From Terrabacter sp. Root181 (GTDB lineage: Bacteria; Actinomycetota; Actinomycetes; Actinomycetales; Dermatophilaceae), in assembly GCF_001428505.1 (NCBI RefSeq), contig NZ_LMHU01000001.1, positions 704,891-768,890 of the forward strand: a stretch of DNA of 64,000 nucleotides, written 5' to 3'. This document shows positions 27,124 to 36,158 of this stretch, one piece after another. Under the pieces are notes generated by a model. It made no database searches and had not been told where the DNA came from. It was given only the letters and a program-made list of their open reading frames with translations. The stretch's first letter is position 1, and each line of letters starts with the position of its first letter. The position numbers were made by a program, and so were the translations under genes.

Positions 27124-28536
27124 TCAGTCGAGCAGCACCCGCTCGCCCAGGCGCGGCACCGAGACGGCGCAGTCGAACCGCTCGCGTATGCCGTCCGCCA
27201 GCGCCCGCGCGGCCCCCGGCTCCCCGTGGACGACGTGGACGCTCTCCGGAGGGTGCGGCATCTCGCCGATCCAGGTAAGCAGCTCGTCGGCGTCGGCGTG
27301 GACGGAGAAGTCGTCGAGGGTGACGACCTCGGCCCGCACCGGGACGTAGCGACCGGCCATCTTGAGCTCGCGGGCGCCCTCCTGCAGGTCGCGGCCGCGG
27401 GTCCCGACGGCCTGGTAGCCGGTGAGCAGCACGGTGTTGCGCGCCTGGGGCAGCAGGTGCCGCAGGTGGTGCACGACGCGGCCCCCCGTCGCCATCCCGG
27501 AGGCCGACACGATGATGCACGGCGTGCCCGGGGTGTTGAGACGGATCGACTCCTCGGCGCTGTGCGCGGTCCGCAGGCCCGAGAGCCGCCGAAGCCGTTC
27601 GAGCGCGTCGGGACGCACCTCACCGGCGTGGGCGGGGTCGCGGTAGATGTCGAGCGCCGCGAGGGCCATCGGGCTGTCGACCCACACCGGGACGTCGGGG
27701 ATCGCTCCGCTCTCGACGAGGTCGGCGATGGCGAGCAGGACGATCTCGGTGCGGTCGACCGCGAAGGCGGGCACGACGACGCTGCCTCCGCGCCGGACGG
27801 TGCGGCGGATCGCGTCGGCCATGACCCGGTGGCCGCGGTCGATCTCGGGGTGGGCCCGGTCGCCGTAGGTCGACTCGACGACGACGGTGCGGGCTGCGGG
27901 CGGCCGCGCCCGAGGGAGCAGCACCGGGTGGTCGGGCCGGCCGAGGTCGCCGGAGAAGAGGACGCTCGCGCCGTCGATCTCGACGAGCACGCTCGACGAC
28001 CCGAGGATGTGCCCGGCGGGCACGAAGGTCACGGTGGCGCCCGCGGCGCCGCCCACACGTACGGCCGCGTCGTCGCCCACGGGGCGCAGGGCGGCGACGG
28101 CCTCGTCCGCGTCGGCGACGGTGTAGAGCGGGAGCGGTGGGTCGTGCCGCGACCACCCGCCGCGCCGGGCCCCCTCGGCCTCCTCCTCCTGCAGGTGCGC
28201 GCTGTCGCGGAGGATGACGCCCGCGAGGGCCGCGGTGCCGGCCGTCGCGTGCACCGGTCCCGCGAAGCCGCCCCGGACCAGTGCGGGCAGGTAGCCGCAG
28301 TGGTCGAGGTGGGCGTGGGTCAGGGCCACGGCGTCGACCGAGGCGGGGTCGACCGGAGGGGCCTCCCAGTTGAGCGACCGCCAGCGACGCTCGCCCTGGT
28401 AGAGGCCGCAGTCGACCATGAGCCGAGCGCCCTCTCCCTCGACGAGGAACTTGCTGCCGGTGACGGTCCCGGCGGCGCCGAGGAACGTCAGCGCCGGCGC
28501 CGGTCCGTGCCTCTCCGGTCTCACGTGAGTGCTCAT
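27124..28536 (-). CDS. Beta-CASP metallo-beta-lactamase-fold hydrolase (predicted exonuclease/RNase)
   Basis: The 470-residue protein combines an MBL fold with a beta-CASP insert and RMMBL C terminus, as in YsxC/CPSF73-type nucleases. Motifs in order: LGAAGTVTGSKFLVE, the zinc site THAHLDHCGYLP, FVPAGHILGSSSVLVEIDG, LFSGDLGRPDHPVL, STYGDRAHP, IIVSASGMATGGRVVHHL and DDFSVHADADELL. It probably acts on RNA. AGGAGG five bases before the ATG fixes the start. In mycobacteria, related proteins sit near DUF1918/DUF1876 stress genes (inference from context). Confidence 0.88.
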   Translation of the reverse strand: MSTHVRPERHGPAPALTFLGAAGTVTGSKFLVEGEGARLMVDCGLYQGERRWRSLNWEAPPVDPASVDAVALTHAHLDHCGYLPALVRGGFAGPVHATAGTAALAGVILRDSAHLQEEEAEGARRGGWSRHDPPLPLYTVADADEAVAALRPVGDDAAVRVGGAAGATVTFVPAGHILGSSSVLVEIDGASVLFSGDLGRPDHPVLLPRARPPAARTVVVESTYGDRAHPEIDRGHRVMADAIRRTVRRGGSVVVPAFAVDRTEIVLLAIADLVESGAIPDVPVWVDSPMALAALDIYRDPAHAGEVRPDALERLRRLSGLRTAHSAEESIRLNTPGTPCIIVSASGMATGGRVVHHLRHLLPQARNTVLLTGYQAVGTRGRDLQEGARELKMAGRYVPVRAEVVTLDDFSVHADADELLTWIGEMPHPPESVHVVHGEPGAARALADGIRERFDCAVSVPRLGERVLLD

Positions 28537-28696
28537 GGCCCCTCCTCGGGTCCCTCTCCATCGTCCTCCCGCACCCCGGCAGGCAGTCGTGCTTCGCCGC
28601 GTGATCATCGAGACATCCGCCTGCTGGACGGCAGCGTCGGCGGGTCTCCGACCACGGTCTGACGACCCGGTCGCACGGCCCTCGTAGGCTCGGGGG

Positions 28697-29881
28697 GTGA
28701 GTGAGGGGAGCGTCTACGACTGGCTGCAGCGCCGGCCGATGCTCCTCGACGTGCCGCTCGCGATCGTCCTCGCTCTCCTCGGGCTCGTCGTCCTCGGCGA
28801 GGGCCAGGGCATCGGGTGGGCCGTCGTGGGCCTGTCCAACCTCGCCCTCATCTGGCGCCGCTCGCACCCCGCCACGGCCTTCGCCGTCGTGAGCATCGCG
28901 CTCGCGCTCCGGGTCGTCCCGACGAGCAGCCTCCTCCCCGGCGACATCGCCTTCCTCGTCGCCCTCTACTCGCTCGCCGCCTACGACCGACGCCGCGCCG
29001 TCCGCCTCGCCGGGCTGGGCGTCGCCGCGCTGGGCTCGGCCATCGCCGGGGTGCGGTTCAGCGCGGTCAGCGGCCGGGTGCCGGGGCCGGGCGAGTTCCT
29101 CTTCACCTTCGTCGCCTGCGCCGCCGCCTCGCTCGCGGCGTGGGCGCTCGGCGACCTCAAGCGCGCCCGCCTCCAGCGCCTCGCCGACCTCGAGGACCGC
29201 GCCGAGCGGGTCGAGCGCGAGCGCGAGCAGGCCCTGCGGCTCGCCGCCCAGCAGGAGCGCGCGGCCATCGCCCGCGAGATGCACGACGTCGTGGCCCACG
29301 CGCTGTCGGTCATCGTCGTGCAGGCCGACGGCGCCGCGTATGCCGCCGAGCGCAGTCCCGAGGGCGCGCTGGCCCGGTCGGTGGGCGCGCTCGAGACCAT
29401 CGGGTCGACCGCCCGTGACGCCCTGACCGAGACCCGACGCCTCGTCGGGGTGCTGCGCGACCCGGACTCGGGCGTCGAGCTCGCACCGACCGGCGGGGTC
29501 GCCCAGCTCGACGACCTCGTCGCGGGCGTGCGCGCCGCCGGGGTGCCGGTGACGCTGACCGTCCGGGGCGCGGAGCGCGGGCGATCCGTGGGCCTCGACC
29601 TCGCGGCCTACCGCGTCGTCCAGGAGGCCCTCACCAACGTCATCAAGCACGCCGGACCCGGGGCGAGCGCCGTCGTCGACGTCGAGCAGACCGACGAGGT
29701 GCTGCGGATCTGCGTGTGCGACGACGGGGTCGGGGCGCGCAGCGTCGACGACGGCCGTGGCCACGGGCTGCCCGGCATGCGCGAGCGGGTCGCCGTGCAC
29801 CGGGGCACCCTGACCGCGGGGCCGCGGGTTGGTGGCGGCTTCGAGGTCCTCGCGACGATGCCGACGGAGGGGGAGCGATGA
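28697..29881 (+). CDS. NarL-type sensor histidine kinase
   Basis: The 394-residue kinase has an N-terminal membrane module of roughly four or five TM segments (residues 15-155), a coiled linker (LADLEDRAERVEREREQALRLA), a HisKA_3 dimerisation box EMHDVVAHALSVIVVQ with the phospho-His at about residue 195, and a HATPase with VVQEALTNVIKHAG (N box) and GRGHGLPGMRERV (G box). GTG start 6 bases after TAGGCT (28685-28690), so probably leaderless. The input signal is unknown. Partner: the adjacent response regulator (ATGA overlap). Confidence 0.9.
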   Translation: MSEGSVYDWLQRRPMLLDVPLAIVLALLGLVVLGEGQGIGWAVVGLSNLALIWRRSHPATAFAVVSIALALRVVPTSSLLPGDIAFLVALYSLAAYDRRRAVRLAGLGVAALGSAIAGVRFSAVSGRVPGPGEFLFTFVACAAASLAAWALGDLKRARLQRLADLEDRAERVEREREQALRLAAQQERAAIAREMHDVVAHALSVIVVQADGAAYAAERSPEGALARSVGALETIGSTARDALTETRRLVGVLRDPDSGVELAPTGGVAQLDDLVAGVRAAGVPVTLTVRGAERGRSVGLDLAAYRVVQEALTNVIKHAGPGASAVVDVEQTDEVLRICVCDDGVGARSVDDGRGHGLPGMRERVAVHRGTLTAGPRVGGGFEVLATMPTEGER

Positions 29882-30579
29882 CCGAGGTGACGACGGAGCG
29901 GCCGACCGACCGGCCGACCCGGGTGATGATCGTCGACGACCAGGCGCTCGTGCGAGCGGGCTTCCGCATGGTGCTCGACGCCGAGCCCGACATCGACGTC
30001 GTCGCGGAGTGCGCCGACGGGTTGGCCGCGCTCGACGCACTGCCCGGTCGCGACGTCGACGTCGTGCTCATGGACATCCGCATGCCGCGGCTCGACGGCA
30101 TCGAGGCGACGCGCCGGGTCGTCGAGCGCGGCGCCACCCCCAAGGTGCTCGTCCTGACGACCTTCGACCTCGACGAGTACGTCTACGCGGCGCTCCGCGC
30201 GGGCGCGGCCGGCTTCCTGCTCAAGGACGCCGGCCCGTCGGAGCTGCTCTCGGCGATCCGGGCCGTGCACACCGGGGACGCCGTCGTCGCGCCCGGACCG
30301 ACGAGGCGGCTGCTCGACCGCTTCCTGCCCGTGCTCGCGACCCCCGTGCAGCCGGCGGGGATCGAGCGGCTGGACGTGCTGACCGAGCGCGAGCGCGAGG
30401 TGCTCGAGGCCGTCGGCAAAGGCCTGAACAACGCGGAGATCGCCGCGTCGTTCTTCGTCGCCGAGGCCACGGTCAAGACCCACATCGGGCGCATCCTCGC
30501 CAAGCTCGGGCTCCGCGACCGGGTGCAGATGGTCGTGCTGGCCTACGAGACGGGCCTCGTCCGCGTCGGCGACGGCTGA
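29878..30579 (+). CDS. NarL/FixJ-family response regulator
   Basis: The 233-residue protein has a receiver domain at residues 14-130 with phospho-acceptor D66 in VVLMDIRMPRLDG, and acidic DD at 20-21, Thr in LTTFD and Lys in LLKDA. A LuxR-type helix-turn-helix follows at about 165-225 (LTEREREVLEAVGKGLNNAEIAASFFVAEATVKTHIGRILAKLGLRDR). It overlaps the kinase gene by ATGA, forming a cognate pair. Targets are unknown; nearby stress genes are candidates. Confidence 0.92.
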   Translation: MTEVTTERPTDRPTRVMIVDDQALVRAGFRMVLDAEPDIDVVAECADGLAALDALPGRDVDVVLMDIRMPRLDGIEATRRVVERGATPKVLVLTTFDLDEYVYAALRAGAAGFLLKDAGPSELLSAIRAVHTGDAVVAPGPTRRLLDRFLPVLATPVQPAGIERLDVLTEREREVLEAVGKGLNNAEIAASFFVAEATVKTHIGRILAKLGLRDRVQMVVLAYETGLVRVGDG

Positions 30580-30643
30580 CGCAGGACGAGGCGGTGCCGG
30601 GGCTCGCGCCGTCCGGCGGCGGCTCGCGCCGTGCGGCATCGGC

Positions 30644-31159
30644 TCACGTCGTCCTGATGTGGGCCTCCTCGCCCGTGCGCTGCCGGATGTCGCGCTCCGC
30701 CGCCACGATCAGCTGGTCGGCGAGGTGGCGCAGGGCCCGGGCGACGGCAACCTCGTCGCCGATCCGCCGGGACGCCGGGTCGTCGGACGACCGGTGGCTC
30801 GAACCCTTGGCGCTCAGCCGGTCCGTCGGGTCGGCGACGAGCACGACGGTCGCCTTGGTGTCGTCGCCGGACTCGAGCAGCGAGACACGGACCTGCCACT
30901 CGCGCAGGTGCTGAGTCGGTGCATGGTCCGCCGGCTCCGCCGGCCGGGGTGCGGCCGTCGCAGCCACGTCGCCAGGCACTCCGACGTGCAGCACCGACCC
31001 CGGGCCGGGGTAGATGAGCCCGGTGTGGCCGTCCGCCCAACGCACGACGTACGGCGGGCCGCCGTCGTCGCCGTGCACCTCGAGCACCTCCCCGTCGCGG
31101 GTGGGCTCGTCGACGTGCTCTGCCGCGAGCACGATGCGGTCTCCGACGTGTGCTCTCAC
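30644..31159 (-). CDS. DUF1918-DUF1876 fusion protein
   Basis: The GTG start (31157-31159) follows AGGAGG by five bases; 171 residues. Residues 1-58 form a DUF1918 domain ([55 protein letters not shown]), and after a Pro/Ala linker, residues 85-165 form a DUF1876 (dsRBD-like) domain ([51 protein letters not shown]). In mycobacteria these two domains occur as separate proteins linked to dormancy. Divergent from the alcohol dehydrogenase gene. Confidence 0.85.
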   Translation of the reverse strand: MRAHVGDRIVLAAEHVDEPTRDGEVLEVHGDDGGPPYVVRWADGHTGLIYPGPGSVLHVGVPGDVAATAAPRPAEPADHAPTQHLREWQVRVSLLESGDDTKATVVLVADPTDRLSAKGSSHRSSDDPASRRIGDEVAVARALRHLADQLIVAAERDIRQRTGEEAHIRTT

Positions 31160-31237
31160 GATGGCCTCCTCGATCGGTCTCAGACCAGAACACCACCCGG
31201 ACGGCGGGCTGCTCAGGGGCGAAGGGCTCCCGGGTAC

Positions 31238-31251
31238 GGGACCTTGGACCC
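31238..31251 (+). promoter_or_regulatory. Candidate DevR/DosR-like box
   Basis: In the 178-base divergent gap, GGGACCTTGGACCC (31238-31251) agrees with 11 of 14 positions of the DevR/DosR-type half-site pair (GGGACYRWAGTCCC) that I recall from mycobacteria and Streptomyces. Its neighbours, a DUF1876/DUF1918 protein and an AdhA-like alcohol dehydrogenase, are the kinds of genes such boxes control. The match is imperfect, so this is a hypothesis. Confidence 0.35.
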
Positions 31252-31337
31252 TGTCCGCGCCTGACGGTCCGGGCGTGAGATGGGTCCACGTCGTGCGCAG
31301 GCACGGCCGACGGGCCGAGGGAGGCGCGACGAGCACC

Positions 31338-32348
31338 ATGCAGGCGTGGGTCGTCGACGAGCCGGGACCGCTGCGGCGGCACCCGCTCGTCAGGGCCGAG
31401 CTGTCCCTCCCGGAGCCCGGCCCCGGCGACGTGCTGATCCGTGTCCGGGCCTGTGGGGTGTGCCGCACGGACCTGCACCTCGTCACGGGCGACCTGCCGC
31501 GACACCGGCACCGCGTCGTGCCCGGTCACGAGGTGGTCGGTGAGGTGGCACTCCTCGGAGAGGGCGCACACCGCTTCGCGCTCGGGGACCGGGTGGGCGT
31601 GGCCTGGCTGCGGACCACGTGCGGCGCGTGCCGGTGGTGTCGCTCGGGACGCGAGAACCTCTGCGCCGCTTCGCGATACACCGGCTGGGACGCCGACGGC
31701 GGCTACGCGGAGTGGACCGTCGTGCCCGAGGCGTACGCCTACCGGGTCCCGGCCTCGTTCTCGGACGTCGACGCGGCGCCGCTGCTGTGCGCGGGAATCA
31801 TCGGTTACCGCTCGCTGCGACGCGCGCAGCTGCCGCCCGGCGGCCGGCTCGGCATCTACGGCTTCGGCGCGAGCGCCCACCTCACGGCACAGGTCGCCGT
31901 CGCCCAGGGGGCCGAGGTGCACGTGCTGACCCGGGGTGAGGGTGCCCGCGCGCTCGCCGCAGAGCTCGGGGCGGCCTCGGTCGGTGGTCCGTACGACGCG
32001 CCGCCGGTGCCGCTCGACGCCGCGATCCTCTTCGCACCGGTGGGCGAGCTCGTCCCGGTCGCCCTCGAGGCCCTGGCGTCGGGCGGCACTCTCGCCCTGG
32101 CGGGAATCCACCTCACTGACATCCCCGCGCTCGACTACCAGCGCCATCTCTTCGGGGAGCGGTCCGTGCGCAGCGTCACGAGCAACACGAGGCAGGACGG
32201 GGTGGAGTTCCTCCTGCTGGCCGAGCGGCTGCGGCTCCGGGTGACCACGACGCCGGTCCCGCTGGGTGAGGCCGACCGCGCGCTGATGGATCTCGAGGCC
32301 GGCCGCGTGCACGGAGCGGCGGTGCTCGTGCCGGACCACTCGCGCTGA
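31338..32348 (+). CDS. Zinc-dependent alcohol dehydrogenase (AdhA-like)
   Basis: The 336-residue medium-chain dehydrogenase has a catalytic zinc site ([22 protein letters not shown]) and a structural zinc cluster [20 protein letters not shown]. The nucleotide loop is [11 protein letters not shown], the atypical form I associate with mycobacterial AdhA-type enzymes rather than GxGxx[11 protein letters not shown] and [18 protein letters not shown] also fit. It probably oxidises alcohols or reduces aldehydes with NAD(P). ATG at 31338; longer in-frame starts read through the divergent promoter region. Confidence 0.88.
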   Translation: MQAWVVDEPGPLRRHPLVRAELSLPEPGPGDVLIRVRACGVCRTDLHLVTGDLPRHRHRVVPGHEVVGEVALLGEGAHRFALGDRVGVAWLRTTCGACRWCRSGRENLCAASRYTGWDADGGYAEWTVVPEAYAYRVPASFSDVDAAPLLCAGIIGYRSLRRAQLPPGGRLGIYGFGASAHLTAQVAVAQGAEVHVLTRGEGARALAAELGAASVGGPYDAPPVPLDAAILFAPVGELVPVALEALASGGTLALAGIHLTDIPALDYQRHLFGERSVRSVTSNTRQDGVEFLLLAERLRLRVTTTPVPLGEADRALMDLEAGRVHGAAVLVPDHSR

Positions 32349-32397
32349 ACCGCCCGGTCGATGAGCCGCGCGCCGCGCGGGTCGGGCAGCTGACGGC

Positions 32398-32865
32398 CTA
32401 GCGGCCGCCGGTGGCCTTGTCGATGGCCTTCTTCGTGGCGCGCTCGGCCTTGTCCTTGCCCTTGGCGAGCTTGCGCGCCGCCTTCTTGTCGGTGAGCGAC
32501 GCCTTCTCGTCCTCGAGGGCCTTGGGCAGGTGGCCCGTCGAGCGCCGGTAGTAGCTCGCCGCGCCGCGCTCGACGGCGACCCGGGCCGTGGCCACGGCCA
32601 TCGACGAGATCGCGGTGAAGATGATGACGTCGCGGGTGCGCTCGCGCTCGAAGTCGCCCTTGACGGGCACGTTGCGGCCGGTCGCGAGCTTCCAGCCCTT
32701 CTGCGTGGCGTCGGTCGCGATCTTCGTGGCGAGGATGGTCGACCCGACGCTGAGGATCTTCCACACGGGGCCGCCGAGCGGCGTACGGGGCGTGGCGGCG
32801 TCCTCGGCCTTGGCCTTCGCCCTGCTGAGCGCCTTGGTGGCCTTCTTCGAGTCCTTGGGTCCCAT
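32398..32865 (-). CDS. DUF4235 membrane protein
   Basis: This is a 155-residue protein. The centre matches DUF4235: VWKILSVGSTILATKIATDATQKGWKLATGRNVP and RDVIIFTAISSMAVATARVAVERGAASYYRRSTGHLP. Two amphipathic or TM helices are likely. Both ends are Lys/Ala-rich (KDSKKATKALSRAKAKAE and KKAARKLAKGKDKAERATKKAIDKATG), unusual for this genome and suggestive of nucleic-acid or membrane contact. ATG 6 bases after TACAGT (32872-32877), so probably leaderless. Function unknown. Confidence 0.85.
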   Translation of the reverse strand: MGPKDSKKATKALSRAKAKAEDAATPRTPLGGPVWKILSVGSTILATKIATDATQKGWKLATGRNVPVKGDFERERTRDVIIFTAISSMAVATARVAVERGAASYYRRSTGHLPKALEDEKASLTDKKAARKLAKGKDKAERATKKAIDKATGGR

Positions 32866-32935
32866 GCCGTGACTGTACCCACGTCGTGCGGAGTAGAGTC
32901 ACCCCCGACAACTGAAGAGCACCACCCACCCATCA

Positions 32936-33033
32936 CGACAGGGGAGCGCGACACGCGCTGAGAGTGCGGCAGCCCGAAGGGCCGAGCCGCAGACCCTCGA
33001 ACCTGCTCCGGTTAGCACCGGCGAAGGAAGTCG
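32936..33033 (+). promoter_or_regulatory. TPP riboswitch (THI element)
   Basis: The conserved aptamer words are present in order: GGGGAGC (32941-32947), GCTGAGAG (32957-32964), ACCCTCGAACCTG near 32993-33005 and CCGGTTAGCACCGGCG (33008-33023) with a trailing GAAGGAAGTC. A long P3 arm fills 32966-32990. A -10-like TAGAGT lies at 32893-32898. It precedes the YkoE-type S-component gene by about 100 bases, so thiamine pyrophosphate should switch off the importer. Confidence 0.93.
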
Positions 33034-33052
33034 GTATTTCTCAGGCCACCGC

Positions 33053-33079
33053 ACGGCATACGTCATCGACGTGTGCCGT
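33053..33079 (+). promoter_or_regulatory. Strong hairpin downstream of the TPP aptamer (candidate expression platform)
   Basis: ACGGCATACGTC (33053-33064) pairs with GACGTGTGCCGT (33068-33079) across an ATC loop: 12 base pairs with one G-U. No T-run follows, so it is not a classic intrinsic terminator, and the ORF's ribosome site (about 33124) is not in the stem. It could be a terminator of the U-tract-less type or a Rho-linked switch. The left arm contains the window-wide word GGCATAC. Confidence 0.55.
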
Positions 33080-33135
33080 CCGGCTGGCTTCCCCCAGGTA
33101 TCCACACGTATCCACTGGAACCCGGGAGACACACC

Positions 33136-33750
33136 ATGTCCAAGACCATCACCGCGAGCGGGCCGCTGACCCGCTGGCGCACCATCGACCTGCTCACCTG
33201 CGCCTTCCTCGGGGTCGCCTTCGGCGTCGCCTACTGGGCCTGGGGGCTCGTCTACTCCGTGCCGTCCGAGGCCGTGTCGGCGGCCTTCCCGCCCCTCGGG
33301 GCCCTCTTCAACTGGCCCTGGCTCGTCGCCGGCATCGTCGGCATGCTCATCATCCGGCGCCCCGGCGCGGCCGTCTTCACCGAGCTGCTCGCGGCGATCG
33401 TCTCGGCGCTCATCGGCACGCAGTGGGGGCTGACCACGCTCGTGTCGGGCCTCGTGCAGGGGCTCGGCGTCGAGCTCGGCTTCGCCGTCTTCGGGTATGC
33501 CGTCTACAGCTGGGCGCCGCTGTTGCTCGGTGGCTTCCTCGGCGGCGCCTTCGAGGCCGTCTACGAGTGGTACTCCTACTGGACCGACTGGGGCTGGGGC
33601 TACAAGATCTCCTACCTGCTCCTGCTCGGCGCCTCGGTGGCCGTCCTCGGCTCGCTCCTCGCCGTCGGCCTGACGCGCCTGCTCGCCGCGGCGGGCGCGC
33701 TCAACCCGTTCCCTCCGGGCCAGGAGGTCCGCGAGCAGCGGGCCGTCTGA
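33136..33750 (+). CDS. ECF transporter substrate-binding S-component, YkoE family
   Basis: The 204-residue membrane protein has about five or six TM segments: LLTCAFLGVAFGVAYWAWGLVYS, APPLGALFNWPWLVAGIVGMLII and onward, with PGAAVFTELLAAIVSALIG and GLVQGLGVELGFAVFGY. The family binds thiamine or its pyrimidine precursor (from YkoEDC work). Position behind a TPP riboswitch and in front of an ATPase/EcfT fusion completes a vitamin B1 importer. ATG with GGGAGA seven bases upstream. Confidence 0.9.
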   Translation: MSKTITASGPLTRWRTIDLLTCAFLGVAFGVAYWAWGLVYSVPSEAVSAAFPPLGALFNWPWLVAGIVGMLIIRRPGAAVFTELLAAIVSALIGTQWGLTTLVSGLVQGLGVELGFAVFGYAVYSWAPLLLGGFLGGAFEAVYEWYSYWTDWGWGYKISYLLLLGASVAVLGSLLAVGLTRLLAAAGALNPFPPGQEVREQRAV

Positions 33751-33772
33751 CCGGTTCGAGGTAGACGCGCCG

Positions 33773-36103
33773 ATGGCACGAGAAGCCGAATACCTCGACG
33801 CGGGGTCGCGGTCGGTGACCTCGGGTGTCGGCGTGCGCGTCGAGGACCTGACGTGGCGGCCCTTCGGGCGCTCCCGTCCGGTCCTCGACGGCCTCGACCT
33901 GACCCTCGATCCCGGCGAGCGCGTGCTGCTCGCCGGGCCGAGCGGGTCGGGCAAGTCGACCCTGCTCCGCGCCGTCGCCGGTCTGCTGCTCACGGCCGAC
34001 GCCGGTGACCTGTCGGGCACCGTCACCGTGGGCGGTCATGCGCCACAAGACGTTCCGGGCTCGGTGGGGCTCGTCCTGCAGGACCCGGGAGCCGGAGTCG
34101 TCGCCTCGAGCATCGGGCGTGACGTCGCCTTCGGCCTCGAGAACGTCGTGCTGCCCCGCGACGAGATGCCGGCACGTGTCGCGGCCGCGCTGCGCGAGGT
34201 CGGGCTGACGATGCCGCCCGACAGCCCACCGTCGACCCTGAGCGGCGGCGAGTCCCAGCGGCTGGCGCTCGCGGGCGCGCTCGTCATGGAGCCTTCCGTG
34301 CTGCTGCTCGACGAGCCCACGGCGATGCTCGACGCCGACACGGCGGCCGGCGTGCGTGCCGTCGTGGCCGAGGTCGTCGAGCGGCGCGGTCTCACCCTCG
34401 TCGTCGTCGAGCACCGGCTGGGCGGCTGGCTCGACCTCGTCGACCGTCTGGTCGTCCTCGACGCCTCCGGCTCGGTCGTCGCCGACGGCGAGCCGCGTCA
34501 GGTCCTCGCAGAGCACGGCAACTCCCTTGCGGCGCAAGGCATCTGGGTCCCTGGCGTGCCCGATCCGGAGCCGCTCGAGCTCGTTCTCGAGCCGGCCCCG
34601 TCAGCGGCGGCCGGCCGCGTGCCGCAGGGCCGTCTCGTCGCGGCGGCCGCCGACGTCCGGGTCGAGCACCGCAGTCGTCGGCTGGGGGAGCGGTCGCGCA
34701 CGACGCTCGCCGTCGACGGCCTCGACCTCGAGGCGCGCGCCGGTCGCTCGCTGGCGCTCGTCGGGCCGAGCGGGGCCGGCAAGTCCTCGCTCATGTCCGC
34801 ACTCGGCGGCCTCGTCTCGCCGAGCGGCGGGAGCGTCGACGTCGCGCTGCCCCTCACGCCGGCCGAGACCGGCGACCGCGCCGTGGCCCGTGACCGGCTC
34901 GCGCCGCCGCACGAGTGGTCCTCGATCGACCTCGCCCGCGTCGTGTCCTGGGTGCCGCAGCGTGCAGCCACCTCGCTCGTCGGCCGCACCGTGCGCGACG
35001 ACGTGCTCACCACCCCGCTCGCCCTCGGGCAGGACCCCGATTCGGCCGGTCGCCGAGCCGACGACCTGCTCGCGGCCCTCGGGCTCGCCCACCTCGCCGA
35101 CGCCGACCCGCGCCAGCTCTCGGGCGGTGAGCAGCGTCGCCTCGCGATGGCCTCCGCGGTGGCGCACGGGCCCGCCCTCGTGCTCGCCGACGAGCCGACC
35201 GTCGGGCAGGACCGGCTCACGTGGGCGGCCGTCTCCGGCGTGCTCGCGGCGGCCCGTGACGAGGGCGCGGCCGTCGTCGTCACGACCCACGACCCCGGCG
35301 TCGTCGACGACGCCGACGGCGTCGTCGAGCTGGCCGCCCCGAACCAGCCACCGCCCGACCCGGAGCCGGAGCGGCACCCGCTGCTCGCCCGGGTCGGCCC
35401 GCTCGCGCTGCTCGGCGCGGCGCTGTGCGTCCTGCCCCTGCCCGCCCTGCTGGACACGTGGCGCCAGGCCCTCGCCGTCCTCGCCGTCGAGGTCCTGCTG
35501 GGGCTCGTCGGCCTGCTCGCGCCGGGCCACGGCCGAGCCCCGGAGGGACGCCTGCGCGGGGTCCTCGCCCGGCTCGCGCCCGCTGGGCTCGCCGTCGTCG
35601 GCGTCGCGTGGTCCGCCTGGCTCCTCGGCGGGCGTGACCTCGAGGTCGCGGCCGGGGCGGCCTTGCGCGTGCTGTGCCTGCTCGTCCCGTCGGCGTTCGT
35701 CGTCGGCTTCCTCGACCCCGAGGGACTCGGCGACCACCTCGCCCAGCGGCTCCGTCTGCCGGCCCGTCCCGTCGTGGCCGCGACGGCGGCCCTCCAGCGG
35801 CTCCAGTCGTTCGACACTCTCTGGGGCGAGCTCATGACGACCCGCCGGGTGCGCGGCATCCGCGCCGACCGGGGGCCGCTCGCCCGCGGCCGTGAGGCCG
35901 TCGTCGTCACGGGCGGCCTGCTCGTCGGCGCCCTGGGCCAGGCGTCGGCGCTGGCGCTCGCCATGGACGCCCGGGGCTTCGCGGAGGCCCGGCGCCGCTC
36001 GTGGGCGGGCCCGGCGCCGTGGCGACTGCCCGACACGCTGGCCCTCGGCGCCGGGGTCCTCGTGGTCGCCGCCGCGGTCGCGGCCCGGCTGACGCTCTCC
36101 TGA
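33773..36103 (+). CDS. Fused ECF transporter: two ATPase domains plus EcfT (YkoD-YkoC fusion)
   Basis: This is a 776-residue single chain. NBD1 has Walker A GPSGSGKS at 55-62, LSGGESQRLAL, LLDEPTAMLD and the H-loop VVVEHRLGG. NBD2 has Walker A GPSGAGKS near 330, LSGGEQRRLAMA, LADEPTVGQD and VVTTHDPG. Residues about 545-776 are an EcfT/CbiQ transmembrane domain with FDTLWGELMTTRRVRGIRADRG, containing a coupling ARG-like motif, and ALAMDARGFAEARRRSW. Usually these are two or three genes. It follows the S-component by 22 bases. Confidence 0.92.
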   Translation: MAREAEYLDAGSRSVTSGVGVRVEDLTWRPFGRSRPVLDGLDLTLDPGERVLLAGPSGSGKSTLLRAVAGLLLTADAGDLSGTVTVGGHAPQDVPGSVGLVLQDPGAGVVASSIGRDVAFGLENVVLPRDEMPARVAAALREVGLTMPPDSPPSTLSGGESQRLALAGALVMEPSVLLLDEPTAMLDADTAAGVRAVVAEVVERRGLTLVVVEHRLGGWLDLVDRLVVLDASGSVVADGEPRQVLAEHGNSLAAQGIWVPGVPDPEPLELVLEPAPSAAAGRVPQGRLVAAAADVRVEHRSRRLGERSRTTLAVDGLDLEARAGRSLALVGPSGAGKSSLMSALGGLVSPSGGSVDVALPLTPAETGDRAVARDRLAPPHEWSSIDLARVVSWVPQRAATSLVGRTVRDDVLTTPLALGQDPDSAGRRADDLLAALGLAHLADADPRQLSGGEQRRLAMASAVAHGPALVLADEPTVGQDRLTWAAVSGVLAAARDEGAAVVVTTHDPGVVDDADGVVELAAPNQPPPDPEPERHPLLARVGPLALLGAALCVLPLPALLDTWRQALAVLAVEVLLGLVGLLAPGHGRAPEGRLRGVLARLAPAGLAVVGVAWSAWLLGGRDLEVAAGAALRVLCLLVPSAFVVGFLDPEGLGDHLAQRLRLPARPVVAATAALQRLQSFDTLWGELMTTRRVRGIRADRGPLARGREAVVVTGGLLVGALGQASALALAMDARGFAEARRRSWAGPAPWRLPDTLALGAGVLVVAAAVAARLTLS

Positions 36104-36158
36104 CGTCGTAGCGGGGCACAATGGGCGGCGCACACCTCGCGACAGGAAGGCGCCGCAC

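Noticed and set aside
30577-30643. Repeated ggctcgcgccgt units after the response regulator
   Set aside because: Only two close copies of a GC-rich word; not enough to call a repeat element or terminator.
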